64,000 nt of DNA from G963675935 sp963675935 (lineage in GTDB: Bacteria; Planctomycetota; Planctomycetia; Pirellulales; Thermoguttaceae). Below are positions 15,589 through 24,423 of this stretch, piece by piece. The number at the start of each line of letters is the position of its first letter. The stretch's first letter is position 1. The position numbers and the translations under genes were made by a program. The stretch lies in the NCBI GenBank assembly GCA_963675935.2, contig CAXXPV010000003.1:124001-188000 (forward strand), read 5' to 3'. The notes under the pieces are model-generated. The model made no database searches. It saw only the letters and a list, made by a program, of their open reading frames with translations, and was not told where the DNA came from.

Positions 15589-17052
15589 ATGACACCAGCC
15601 GACTACAAGGTTTTATTGGTCGACGACGACCCCTCGATGCTGCGCCTCCTCGCCCGTTGGCTGGAAAAGGCTGGCTACTTGGTGCGTACCGCCTCGGACG
15701 GCCAGGAAGCGTTGGACGCCATCGAATTGGAGTGCCCCGACTTTCTGGTGACCGACTGGGAGATGCCCAGGGTCAGCGGCCTGGAACTGTGCCGGCAAGT
15801 TCGGGAGATGCTGCTTCCGCATTACGTCTGCATCGTCTTCTTGACCGCCAGAACCGGCGCGACCGAGATGATCGCCGGGCTGGAAAACGGGGCCGACGAT
15901 TTTCTGACCAAACCGGTCACCGAAGGGGCGCTGCTGGCTCGCATGCAATCGAGTTCGCGCGTGCTCGAATTGGAACGGCGATTGAGCCTCATGGCCCACA
16001 CCGATTTCCTGACCGGATTGTTGACGCAACGCACTTTCTACGAATGTCTGGACAAGGAATGGCACCGAGCCAGACGATTCCATCTGCCGCTGAGCTGCGT
16101 CATGGTCGACCTCGATTTTTTCAAGCAGGTCAACGACGTGCATGGCCATCCGGCCGGCGACTCGGTGTTAAAATTCGTGGCGGAACTGCTGTTGGACAAC
16201 TGCCGGGCGAGCGACACCGTTTGCCGTTACGGCGGCGAGGAGTTTTGCGCGCTGCTGCCGGAGACCGACGAGAGCGCTGCCGCGGTCTGGGCCGAACGCG
16301 TGCGGGCGCGGCTGGCCGCTCTCCGCATCCCCACCAGCCACAACAGTCTGCATATCACCGGCAGTTTCGGCGTTGCCCAATGCGGTGATGACGTCCAAAC
16401 CTCGGAAGAACTGGTCGATCTGGCCGACCAGGCGTTGCTCTGCGCGAAGCGCGCGGGCCGCGACCGCGTCGTCCGCTACGCCTCTCTGGCCGACGCCGCC
16501 GAGCTGAAGTTCGACGCGGCCGGCAGACAAGACGATGTTTTCAACGGCATGACGGCCCGCGACGCGATGCGTCCGCTGGTCGTGTGCCTCCAGGAGAACG
16601 ACACGATCGAGGACGCGGCCCGATTTTTTCTGGATTCCGACATTTCCTCGACGCCCGTACTCGACGCCAATGGCGAACTGGCCGGATTCGTCTCCGAAAA
16701 GGACATCATGGTCGCCATGATTTCGCCCGATGGTTGGCGGCAACTGCTTTCGAACGTGATGAAATCCAACGTCATCTGTTACGAAGAAGACACTCCGATC
16801 CGCACCATTTACGAGTTTCTATGCCGGATTTCCATCCGAGGCGTGGTCATCACCAAGGACGGACGCCCGACCGGCATCATCAGCCGCGCCTCGTTGTTGC
16901 GGTGGTTTCACGATTGGGGCATCGCCCGAAACTTGAACTCGCGGGCCGGCGGCTCACTTCTTTCCTCGCTCGAAGGTAACATGCCAGGCATGGCATCTGC
17001 GCCAGCCCTCCGCAGCCCGCACAACGTACCGGCAGGCCAGACGGCGGAGTAA
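15589..17052 (+). CDS. Receiver-GGDEF-CBS pair protein (response-regulator diguanylate cyclase)
   Basis: 487 aa from ATG 15589 (MTPADYKVLLVDDD). A TTG at 15547 is an alternative start. Residues 5-120 are a receiver domain with phosphoacceptor D56 (LVTDWEMPR) and the switch lysine in FLTKP. Residues about 135-305 are a GGDEF domain with an intact active site GGEEF at 215-219 and an RxxD inhibitory site (RASD, 206-209). It should therefore make c-di-GMP and be subject to product inhibition. Residues about 318-445 are a CBS pair (MTARDAMRPLVVCLQENDT, STPVLDANGELAGFVSEKDI, GRPTGIISRASLLRW), likely a ligand sensor. No kinase gene is adjacent. The last 24 codons overlap the antisense zinc-ribbon part of the gene at 16880-17239. 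Confidence 0.92.
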   Translation: MTPADYKVLLVDDDPSMLRLLARWLEKAGYLVRTASDGQEALDAIELECPDFLVTDWEMPRVSGLELCRQVREMLLPHYVCIVFLTARTGATEMIAGLENGADDFLTKPVTEGALLARMQSSSRVLELERRLSLMAHTDFLTGLLTQRTFYECLDKEWHRARRFHLPLSCVMVDLDFFKQVNDVHGHPAGDSVLKFVAELLLDNCRASDTVCRYGGEEFCALLPETDESAAAVWAERVRARLAALRIPTSHNSLHITGSFGVAQCGDDVQTSEELVDLADQALLCAKRAGRDRVVRYASLADAAELKFDAAGRQDDVFNGMTARDAMRPLVVCLQENDTIEDAARFFLDSDISSTPVLDANGELAGFVSEKDIMVAMISPDGWRQLLSNVMKSNVICYEEDTPIRTIYEFLCRISIRGVVITKDGRPTGIISRASLLRWFHDWGIARNLNSRAGGSLLSSLEGNMPGMASAPALRSPHNVPAGQTAE

Positions 17053-17239
17053 AACCGTCGCCATCGCTGTCATCCTTCCCCCATTTGTGGCGTCGGAGGG
17101 AATCGTCCTGACGCCTTCCCAGGGCAATGGCGTTGACCGTGCCCCGGCTGACTCCCAAGCGTCGGGCGATCTCTCGCTGTGACAATCGTTCTTCTCGCAG
17201 CATTCGACGAACTTCCTCCACCACCGTTGTTGCAATCAT
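16880..17239 (-). CDS. Small helix-turn-helix plus zinc-ribbon protein, overlapping the GGDEF gene tail
   Basis: 119 aa. Residues 10-42 form a helix-turn-helix of the recombinase/sigma-region-4 type (EERLSQREIARRLGVSRGTVNAIALGRR). Residues 73-87 are a zinc-ribbon-like CxxC-X7-CxxC motif (CAGCGGLAQMPCLAC). This pairing occurs in small planctomycete proteins, so I read it as a real DNA-binding protein and not a shadow frame. AGGGG precedes the ATG on the minus strand. Its last 57 codons lie antisense to the end of the receiver-GGDEF gene, so the two genes converge and overlap by 173 bp. The tail after residue 90 may be a poorly conserved extension. Confidence 0.65.
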   Translation of the reverse strand: MIATTVVEEVRRMLREERLSQREIARRLGVSRGTVNAIALGRRQDDSLRRHKWGKDDSDGDGFTPPSGLPVRCAGCGGLAQMPCLACYLRARKEVSRRPASSSFGRCPNRETTATTRRG

Positions 17240-17598
17240 GGTCTACCCCTTATCAAAAGTGCAATTCAACTGCGAACAAACTAGCACAATATGGACATAA
17301 TTGCAACCATTATTTTGGACACTATTGGACGGTATGTGCCAACCAAGGCGGGTTGATGGAGAGAGCAATGACAACCTTGGGGCTAAAAGGCCGCTATTGC
17401 TCGTCACCGTTTAGCCGGCGAGCTTGCTCGCCGCAGGAGATGCGATATTTCCGCAAGAAAACACAGCGAGTAAGCCTCGGCAAGCACCCGGTCTGGGGGC
17501 AATAATCCAGCCATGCTATGCTGAAGCATAATCTACGGACGTTTCTTCAACTTATGTCAGCTAGACACTAGACAACGCCAATAGTTTCGTCTAAAATA
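17240..17598. other. Intergenic gap with two repeat remnants
   Basis: The gap holds a single GCCGGCGAGC-family unit (17410-17434) and a short palindrome ATGCTATGCTGAAGCATAAT with flanking CTACGG (about 17514-17540), which matches the ends of the elements at 40029 and 46581. An open frame at 17179-17505 runs through this repeat DNA and shows no protein-like features. Confidence 0.55.
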
Positions 17599-17862
17599 AT
17601 GGACATGACACTCCAGACCTACGATCCACATCAGGTCGATCAGCTTGCACTTCGCTTGCTCGATTTGGCCGCGATTGTCCGTCAGATGGCCAATCGAAGC
17701 CGGGAGCACGGAATTACCGACTTTTCGTTGCATGACAAGAAAGCCCTCGAATGGTGCGCAAAATTAGAGCAATGGGCGCACAAAACCCGGGCCGATTTGG
17801 AGGTGCGAATCCTTCAAGACAAAGCCGAACGACGCGGACGCGCCGCCGCTTCGGAATTGTAA
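17599..17862 (+). CDS. Small helical protein of unknown function
   Basis: 87 aa, acidic/basic and probably all-helical, with no signal peptide or membrane span. Heptad-like leucines are visible (VDQLALRLLDLAAIVRQM and ALEWCAKLEQWAHK). I do not recognise a family. It stands alone between repeat-rich gaps, with no clear ribosome binding site (the ATG is preceded by AATAATGGAC). Composition and codon use look like real coding sequence, but it could be a chance frame. Confidence 0.5.
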   Translation: MDMTLQTYDPHQVDQLALRLLDLAAIVRQMANRSREHGITDFSLHDKKALEWCAKLEQWAHKTRADLEVRILQDKAERRGRAAASEL

Positions 17863-17960
17863 TGCTTCACACGGCTTGAACCAACACTTTTCCCTCCTTC
17901 GGGAAAAATGCGTCATCCGTGTTCGTGCAAGGGTAAAAGAATAGTCGGAATTCAGCGTTT

Positions 17961-18293
17961 TTAGGCTGCCTCGGCGGACGTTTTTACGTCGGCCAAGTTG
18001 CGCTGATACTGCAAGGCGTCGAGCAGTTCCGCCAGACTGAGCGTTCGCTCCTCGAATTCCAGAGGAATCTCCGTGCCTGGATCGCAGACCAGATCGACCG
18101 TTCCGTTCTCCCCGATCAACGAGTCAAAATCGCGAAGCAACCCATCTTGAACGGCCTGACGAACCAAATGCCCTCGCGTGGCCGAAACGTCATGGGATCG
18201 ACCGCCCAAGCTGTCGGCCGCGCGCTTTGCCAATGCCGGCAGATATTCGCTGGGAATCTCGATCACCTTGGGAACGTATACCTTGATTTGCAT
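17961..18293 (-). CDS. Small protein of unknown function
   Basis: 110 aa from the second in-frame ATG (MQIKVYVPKVIEIPSEYL). This start was chosen because the first nine residues of the longer frame are not protein-like. The N-terminal strand followed by a helix (LPALAKRAADSLGG), then RGHLVRQAVQDGLLRDFDSLIG, recalls small DNA-binding or antitoxin-like proteins, but no family can be named. No toxin-like partner is adjacent. The C-terminal half is acidic (LEFEERTLSLAELLDALQYQ). Confidence 0.5.
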   Translation of the reverse strand: MQIKVYVPKVIEIPSEYLPALAKRAADSLGGRSHDVSATRGHLVRQAVQDGLLRDFDSLIGENGTVDLVCDPGTEIPLEFEERTLSLAELLDALQYQRNLADVKTSAEAA

Positions 18294-18965
18294 GTTGCCT
18301 GACTCCTGAAAACGTGACAAACCGCGCGGCCCCGCACACCCTACCCCCTACATTTAGGTAGGATCGGCCTTGCAGGGCACCGCCCGCGAGCGCATGTACC
18401 ACGTATCGGCAGCCCAATCAGGCCAATTGCATCGAATTCGCAGAGGATTCTCAGCTATTTCTCTAGTGACGAGAATATAGGCATGACAGAGAAGCTGGCG
18501 AAGAATATATAACGGCCGGATAGGGGCTGAAATTGGATCGAGCGACCGATGCGCCATCTGGACAACCGATAAAGAGAGGGGAACTGCAAAGTCGAGCGTG
18601 GAACGGAATTTATTCCGTTTCATCGCCTTTTGCCCGGCAAACGGAATGAATTTCGTTCTACTTTGCAGTTCTCCTGCCGATAAGGGCAGGAGAACTGCAA
18701 AGTCGCATTTTTGGGATAGATGAAAAAACCGTCATTCTGAGCGCAGCGAAGAATCTCGTTGGCCCACAAGAACTTACGCGATACCACGGAGATTCTTCGC
18801 TGCGCTCAGAATGACGGTTTCCTGGACTTTGCAGTTGTCCTGCCGATAAGGGGTAGACAGGTTGCATGCGGTAGTGTAGAGTGTAGGGCTACGCTTGGCA
18901 GACAAAGTGGCGCTGTCCAGGCCGGTTTTTTGTCGATGGCGATCTTAAACCCGAAGGAGAAATGA
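18294..18965. other. Repeat-rich intergenic gap upstream of rpsU
   Basis: No gene is recognised here. The gap contains a 144-bp dispersed element (18693-18836), an extra TGCAGTTCTCCTGCCGATAA inverted pair (about 18660-18700), and a CCTGCCGATAAGGG remnant at 18839. The short open frames inside are read through these palindromes. Confidence 0.6.
18693..18836. repeat. 145-bp inverted-repeat element, subfamily 2, copy 2 (inverted)
   Basis: This is the reverse complement of 7199-7343 with only a few base differences near one end (the CATCTATCC segment). It has the same AACTGCAAAGTC and GACTTTGCAGTT ends. Confidence 0.85.
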
Positions 18966-19169
18966 GTGGTCAAACTGACGTTGCGTGAAAGGGAGTCGAT
19001 TCAAGAAGCGGTGCGTCGTTTCCGCAAGCTGGTGGAGCGGAGCGGCCTGAAAAAAGAGATGCGTCGCCGCGAGTTTTACGAGAAGCCCAGCGAAATCAAG
19101 CGGCGTGCCCGGTTGCGTGCCGAACGTCGTTCACGGCGTGGCAGCGCGATGGGCCAAACGGGCCTCTGA
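18966..19169 (+). CDS. rpsU: 30S ribosomal protein bS21
   Basis: 67 aa from a GTG start, supported by AAGGAG six bases upstream. The sequence is small and very basic: VKLTLRERESIQEAVRRFRK, the central KLVERSGLKKEMRRREFYEKPSE and IKRRARLRAERRSRR are the conserved S21 pattern. It is a late-assembly protein on the platform of the small ribosomal subunit. It is monocistronic here, followed by a short hairpin terminator. Confidence 0.93.
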   Translation: MVKLTLRERESIQEAVRRFRKLVERSGLKKEMRRREFYEKPSEIKRRARLRAERRSRRGSAMGQTGL

Positions 19170-19206
19170 AATCGTTACGGGCCTCTGAAATCGTTGCCGG
19201 CCTCTG

Positions 19207-19228
19207 ACGCCGATTCAAGGCGTTTTTT
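19207..19228 (+). terminator. Rho-independent terminator of rpsU
   Basis: A short stem ACGCC/GGCGT with a 7-base loop is followed by six T. It lies 37 bases after the rpsU stop codon. Between them is a near-tandem GGGCCTCTGAAATCGTT repeat. Confidence 0.6.
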
Positions 19229-19322
19229 CTCATTGATTTTTAGCGATTCGCCGCGCGGTTCGTGGCAGGGCGAGCCGGCTCGATGGCGTTTGCGCTGCGC
19301 CCGATAATTGGCTGCGGTGTCT

Positions 19323-21380
19323 TTATTCTACCCGATTCCGAGCCGTCTGTTGGGAAGGGGCAACCGCGGCCGTGGAAGGACTATGCGGCTCCCGAAACGG
19401 AGTGCGAGCCTCGTAAAGGGCGATTTTCTTCTTGATGGATTCCGTTAGCGCCGGATTCTTCTCGCGCGACGCGAGTCGAAGGGCATTCTTCGCGGCCTTC
19501 ACGGCCTCCGGAAAATTACCGGCCTCGGCATAGGCCGCGGCCAGGGTGTCGAACGGGATTGCGTCTCGGCTGTTCGAGAGTTGAACCGCCCAGAGGGCAA
19601 GTTCAAGGGCTGCTTTTCCGTCGCGGACCGAAGCGTCGGGACAGGTCGCCAGCGCCTTGGCCAATCGGTTGACGCTGTGGACGTTCGTCGGATTGAGGCG
19701 GACGGCCTCGCGCCAATGCACCACGGCGGCGGCGGTCTTGCCCTGCTGGTAGTATGCCATGCCCAGATTGTCGTTGATTCCGGCGTTGTCGGGTTTTAAT
19801 TTCAACGCTTTGAGAAACTGGGCAACCGCTTCGTCGAGCCGGCCGCTGTTGGCCAGCGCGGTTCCGAGATTGCCATGGGCTTCGGCAAAGTCGGGGTTGA
19901 GTTTGATTGCCTTGCGATATTCAGCGATGGCCTCCTCGTTTTGACCAAGGGCGCCTAGGGCGTTTGCGAGATTGTAGTGAATATCCGCGGAACACTTTGG
20001 AGTGGGAGCGAACTCCAGCGAACGGTGATAGAGGGCGATGGCATCGTCCAGGCGTCCATCGCCGCAATAGATCAACGCCAGATTGCTGTGGGCGAAAAGG
20101 TTTTGCTCCGTGGATGTCAAAGCTCGACTCCAGAGCGTTTCGCCGTTGCGCCAGTAGGACGTTTGCAGCATCGCGGCGACGATTAACGCGGGCCCCAAAA
20201 CGCACGACGCGGCGGCGAATGCCAAACGCCGGCGGGGCCAGCGGGCGGTTGCGTCGGCGATGCCCCAGACAATGGCAATCGCCAGTCCGATTTGCGGCAG
20301 ATAGGTGTAGCGATCGGCCATCGATTGAGAGCCGACCTGCACCAACCCAATCACTGGAACCAACATCCCGAGATACCAGAGCCAGCCGACCAGTAGATAG
20401 GGACGCTTACGCCGGCATAGCAGCGCAGCCGCGGAAATTGCGATCAGCACGGCGCCCGCGGCGACGGCCGCCCACATCGGATGCCCGCCTTGCGGATACG
20501 GGTAGAACACCGCCAAATTCACCGGCCAGAAAAACTGTCCGATATAGGCGACGCTCGAAACCAGGGCATTGGAGATTCGCAGGGAAATCGGCGCCGCGTC
20601 GAGCGAAACCATGGCGTTTTGCTGGGCCATCGACGTTACGATGCTGGAGCCGATCGCCAGGACAAATAGCGGAATCTTCTCGGCAATCAGGCGAAGCAGC
20701 CGTCGCGAGCCGCCGCCGATTTGGCCCTCGGCGGCACTGGGCGAGAACGGCATCCGTCCGAGCGGCCAGTAGTCCAACAGCAGCAACACGCACGGCAATG
20801 TCACCAACATCGGCTTGGCCGTCAATCCCAGAGCGAACACCGCGATGACCAACAAGTAGCGACGCCAGGAAAAGGGATGCCGCACGTAACCGAGATAGGC
20901 CGCCAGGGTAAGCATGAAAAACAGGCCGCTCAAAAGGTCTTTCCTTTCGGCCACCCAGGCGACCGACTCGACTCGCAGCGGATGAACGGCGAACACCATC
21001 GCCGCGAAGGCGCTGGGCCAAAGCGAGCCGGTCATGCGCCAGAGGACCAGAAACAGCGCGATGGCGACGGCCGCGTGCAGCGCGACGTTGGTCATGTGAT
21101 GCCCGCCCGCGTTCTTTTGTCCGTAAAGCTGGGAATCCAGCAAGTGGGACATCCAGGTCAAGGGATGCCAGTTGCTGCTTGTGAAGGTCGTGCAGGCCCA
21201 GGCGATCGACTCGCCGGAAAGACCTTGGGCCATGTGCGGATTTTCGTAGACGTAGATGTTGTCGTCGAAGTTGACGAAGCCGAATCGGGCGGTCTGGCCG
21301 AAAACCAAGGCGACCGCGAGCACGAGCAACGCGCAAACGGCCGCCGCAGCATACCAATCTCTTTTGGAAACGCTGTCCAT
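19323..21380 (-). CDS. Multi-pass membrane protein with C-terminal TPRs (O-mannosyltransferase-like)
   Basis: 685 aa from ATG 21378-21380 (MDSVSKRDWY). The N-terminal 430 residues are a polytopic membrane region of the GT-C type: a first span AAAVCALLVLAVALVFGQ, the luminal loop with FVNFDDNIYVYENPHM, HPLTWMSHLLDSQLYG and HPLRVESVAWVAERKDLL. This matches TPR-containing TMTC-like proteins. The C-terminal 220 residues carry four to five TPR motifs (AHSNLALIYCGDGRLDDAIALYHRSLEF and following). The donor and acceptor of any glycosyl transfer are unknown. It lies downstream of the GspF-like gene (118 bp) and could modify pilin-like proteins, which is inference. Confidence 0.8.
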   Translation of the reverse strand: MDSVSKRDWYAAAAVCALLVLAVALVFGQTARFGFVNFDDNIYVYENPHMAQGLSGESIAWACTTFTSSNWHPLTWMSHLLDSQLYGQKNAGGHHMTNVALHAAVAIALFLVLWRMTGSLWPSAFAAMVFAVHPLRVESVAWVAERKDLLSGLFFMLTLAAYLGYVRHPFSWRRYLLVIAVFALGLTAKPMLVTLPCVLLLLDYWPLGRMPFSPSAAEGQIGGGSRRLLRLIAEKIPLFVLAIGSSIVTSMAQQNAMVSLDAAPISLRISNALVSSVAYIGQFFWPVNLAVFYPYPQGGHPMWAAVAAGAVLIAISAAALLCRRKRPYLLVGWLWYLGMLVPVIGLVQVGSQSMADRYTYLPQIGLAIAIVWGIADATARWPRRRLAFAAASCVLGPALIVAAMLQTSYWRNGETLWSRALTSTEQNLFAHSNLALIYCGDGRLDDAIALYHRSLEFAPTPKCSADIHYNLANALGALGQNEEAIAEYRKAIKLNPDFAEAHGNLGTALANSGRLDEAVAQFLKALKLKPDNAGINDNLGMAYYQQGKTAAAVVHWREAVRLNPTNVHSVNRLAKALATCPDASVRDGKAALELALWAVQLSNSRDAIPFDTLAAAYAEAGNFPEAVKAAKNALRLASREKNPALTESIKKKIALYEARTPFREPHSPSTAAVAPSQQTARNRVE

Positions 21381-21498
21381 GATGTCGCAATGAATATCTG
21401 GGTTAGTCGTTGTAAAACAATAAGTTACCGAATCACAACGTAGTCCGCACACGGAGTGCGCGGATTACAATTTCGACAACTTATTGTTTTCCAGTTCC

Positions 21499-22692
21499 TT
21501 AGGGTTGTTTACTCAAACTGAAAATGGGGAGCATCAGCGCCAGTCCGATCGTGCCGACGACCATGCCCATCACGCTGATCATGATCGGCTCGATCAGGCT
21601 GGTGGTGGCTTTGAGCGACGTTTCGACCTCGCTGTCGTAATATACACTGACTTTTTGCAGGACGGAATCGAGCTTTCCGGTGTCTTCGCCGGCGGCGATC
21701 ATCTGGACGAGCACCTTCGGAAAGAGCGGGCTGCCTTGGAGGATTTCACAGATGCGCTTTCCCGTGGCGACCTGATCGAGCACCGTGGCCCAGAGTTGCT
21801 CGTAATGGTAGTTCGACGAGACGGCGCCGGCCAATCGAATCGCCTCCATCACCGGCACGCCGGAGGCCAACATGGTGCCCAGCGTGCGGATGCTGCGGCT
21901 GATCGTCACCTTGCGAAACATCGGTCCGAGGATCGGCGTGTTGATTTTGACCCAGTCGATTGTTTTGCGGCCCGCCACGGTGCGCCGGGCGTAGAGATAG
22001 CCGGCCACGAGGGCCACCGCGCCGAGCAGCCACAAATACCAGTAATGCAGCATGGCGTCGGACAGCGTCATCAGGATCAACGTCGGGCGAGGGAGCTTCG
22101 TCCCTTTCGACTTGAACAACGGCATGAATTTCGGCAGGATGTACGTCAGTAGAAAAATCGTCACGCCCGTGGCTACGACCATCATCACCGCGGGATAGGC
22201 CATCGCGGCGCGAACCTTTCCGCGGGTTTCCGTCTCTTTACGCATGTAGCCGGCGATGCGATCGAGCATCGGGCCCAGCGAGCCGGTGGCCTCGCTGGCC
22301 TTTACCAGCGAGACGTAGGTGTTGTCGAAGTATCGGGGATACCGCGCCAGGGCCGTCGAAAAATCCTGGCCGCCATCGACCATTTCCTTCAGATCGGCCA
22401 ACACACGCCGCATGGTCGGGTTGGCCTCTTGCTCGACGATCCCGCCCAGGGCGGTCGAAAGCGTGATGCCCGTATCGACCATGATGGCCAACTGGCTGGT
22501 CAAGTAAATCAGATCGGTTTTTGAAATTCGTTTGGCGAAGGGGCCCGCGCCTCCTTCGTCCGATTCGTCGAGTTCGAGGACGTGGAATCCGTCGCGGCGC
22601 AATTGGCTTCCGGCTTCGTCGGCCGACGTGGCCTCGATGTTTCCGGCGTGGACGTTTCCCAGGGAGTCTCGAACTCGGTAGTCGAATTTCAT
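21499..22692 (-). CDS. Type II secretion/type IV pilus inner-membrane platform protein (GspF/PilC)
   Basis: 397 aa with the two repeated GspF domains: residues about 65-190 (LTSQLAIMVDTGITLSTALGGI) and 265-390 (ISRSIRTLGTMLASGVPVMEAI). Membrane spans lie at about 166-190, 212-232 and 370-390. It forms the inner membrane platform on which the ATPase acts. The first four bases (ATGA at 22689-22692) overlap the stop codon of the ATPase gene, so the two are translationally coupled. N-terminal YRVRDSLGNVHAGNIEATS is typical. Confidence 0.95.
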   Translation of the reverse strand: MKFDYRVRDSLGNVHAGNIEATSADEAGSQLRRDGFHVLELDESDEGGAGPFAKRISKTDLIYLTSQLAIMVDTGITLSTALGGIVEQEANPTMRRVLADLKEMVDGGQDFSTALARYPRYFDNTYVSLVKASEATGSLGPMLDRIAGYMRKETETRGKVRAAMAYPAVMMVVATGVTIFLLTYILPKFMPLFKSKGTKLPRPTLILMTLSDAMLHYWYLWLLGAVALVAGYLYARRTVAGRKTIDWVKINTPILGPMFRKVTISRSIRTLGTMLASGVPVMEAIRLAGAVSSNYHYEQLWATVLDQVATGKRICEILQGSPLFPKVLVQMIAAGEDTGKLDSVLQKVSVYYDSEVETSLKATTSLIEPIMISVMGMVVGTIGLALMLPIFSLSKQP

Positions 22693-24419
22693 GGGCCGGT
22701 CCCCTCGCTTCCGTCGCCGACGATGTGGAAAATCTCCTCGACCGTGGTGATGCCCTCGCGGACCTTGCGGAACCCGTCGTGGGCCAGTGCGATCATGCCG
22801 GCGCGGACGGCCATTTTGCGCAGGTTGCCGATCGTGGGATCGGCGACGATGGCGTCACGCATCTCATCGCTGACGACCAGAATTTCGTGGATGCCGATGC
22901 GTCCCTTGAAACCGGTGTTGCGGCAGGCTCGGCAGCCCATGCCCTTATAAAACTCGGGAAAGTCGTGGCCCATCCGCTCGAGCGCCTTTCGGACCGTGCG
23001 GGGCGGCTCATACGTCGCGCGGCACTTGGGACATATCCGCCGGACCAATCGTTGCGCCAGCACCATGTTGAGCGCCGCGCCAATCAAATAGGGTTCGACG
23101 CCCATGTTGATCAGCCGCGTGATGGCCGAACAGGCGTCGTTCGTGTGCAGCGTGCTGAAAACCAGGTGGCCGGTGAGCGCCGCTTGAATGGCCGTCCGGG
23201 CGGTTTCCTCGTCGCGGATTTCTCCGACCATGATGATGTCGGGGTCTTGCCGCAAAAGCGTCCGCAGGGCCTTCGGAAACGTCATGCCGATCTTCGTTTG
23301 CACTTGAAACTGGTTGATCAGCGGCAGATGGTATTCGATCGGGTCTTCGACTGTGCAGACGTTGTTCTCCATCGAACTGACGGCGTTGAGCGCGCCGTAG
23401 AGCGTGGTCGATTTGCCGCTGCCGGTCGGACCGGTGACCAGGACGATGCCGTTCGGGGCGTGGATGTTCTGGTGGAATGCGGCCAGCACGTCCTCGGCGA
23501 AGCCCAGGTCTTCAAGGTTCAGCGAGACGCTTCGGGTGTCGAGCACGCGGATCACGGTCTTTTCGCCGTGTGTGGCCGGAAAGGTGCTCACGCGCAGGTC
23601 GATCTTGCGGCCTTCGAGCATGACGTGGACCCGTCCGTCCTGCGGCAGCCGGCGCTCGCTGATGTCCATCGCGCCCATGATTTTGATGCGACTTGTCACC
23701 GCGTTCAGCAGATGCTGGGGCACTTCGAGCGCTTTGTGCAGACGGCCGTCGATGCGGTAGCGCACCCTCATGCACCGCTCCGACGGCTCGATGTGGATGT
23801 CGCTGGCCCCCTCCTTCACCGCGTTGAAAATGATGTAGTTCACCAGCCGGATAATGGGCGACTGGCCGGCGATCTCCTCGATGTCGCCGATGTCCTCGAT
23901 GGCCTCCTCGATCAGCGTCACGTCGGCCGTGTCGGAGTCCTCGATGATGTCGTCGATGACGAACACCTTCGAGTTCGGCAGCGAGGTCACCATGCGCCGG
24001 ATGTCTCTCGGACTGGCGGCGACAATCTGCACCTGCGCGCCGGTCAGCCCGCGGATTTCGTCGATCAAAAACAGGTTCGACGGCTCGCTGACGGCGACCG
24101 TCAACATGCCGCGAATCAAATACAGGGGCAGCGTCAGGTTCTGCTCGACGTATTCGCGGGGCAGAATATCGACGATTTTCGGGTCGAACAGCCGGGCGTC
24201 GAGCTTCGCGTAGGGCACCCCGTATTCGGCGGCGAGGCACTCGACCACCTGGTCCTCGGTGCAGTATTCCAGCTCGACGAGCATCTCGCCCAGCAGCCGC
24301 TTGCGCCCTTCTTGTTTCTGACGATCCAGCGCGCTCTGCAAATCGTCGGGCGTGAGGTAGCCCTTGTCGATCAGCAGGTTGCCGAGGCGTCGCGGCGTTA
24401 GGGTGGCGGTGTCCATCAT
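22689..24419 (-). CDS. Type II secretion/type IV pilus assembly ATPase (GspE/PilB)
   Basis: 576 aa. An N-terminal MshEN-type domain (about 1-150; LGNLLIDKGYLTPDDLQSAL) precedes the ATPase core. Visible motifs are Walker A GPTGSGKSTT, the Asp box, Walker B DPDIIMVGEIRDEETA, the His box LVFSTLHTNDA, and a C-terminal tetracysteine zinc site (CPKC and CRAC). It powers assembly of pseudopili or pili. No retraction ATPase (PilT) gene is seen in the window. It overlaps the GspF-like gene by 4 bp and follows the STAS gene by 4 bp. Confidence 0.96.
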   Translation of the reverse strand: MMDTATLTPRRLGNLLIDKGYLTPDDLQSALDRQKQEGRKRLLGEMLVELEYCTEDQVVECLAAEYGVPYAKLDARLFDPKIVDILPREYVEQNLTLPLYLIRGMLTVAVSEPSNLFLIDEIRGLTGAQVQIVAASPRDIRRMVTSLPNSKVFVIDDIIEDSDTADVTLIEEAIEDIGDIEEIAGQSPIIRLVNYIIFNAVKEGASDIHIEPSERCMRVRYRIDGRLHKALEVPQHLLNAVTSRIKIMGAMDISERRLPQDGRVHVMLEGRKIDLRVSTFPATHGEKTVIRVLDTRSVSLNLEDLGFAEDVLAAFHQNIHAPNGIVLVTGPTGSGKSTTLYGALNAVSSMENNVCTVEDPIEYHLPLINQFQVQTKIGMTFPKALRTLLRQDPDIIMVGEIRDEETARTAIQAALTGHLVFSTLHTNDACSAITRLINMGVEPYLIGAALNMVLAQRLVRRICPKCRATYEPPRTVRKALERMGHDFPEFYKGMGCRACRNTGFKGRIGIHEILVVSDEMRDAIVADPTIGNLRKMAVRAGMIALAHDGFRKVREGITTVEEIFHIVGDGSEGTGP

Positions 24420-24423
24420 TGTC

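Noticed and set aside
22521..24401. Long plus-strand open frame (626 codons) opposite the GspE-like ATPase
   Set aside because: Composition rich in Arg/Asp/Val/His without motif; the antisense gene has full ATPase motifs.
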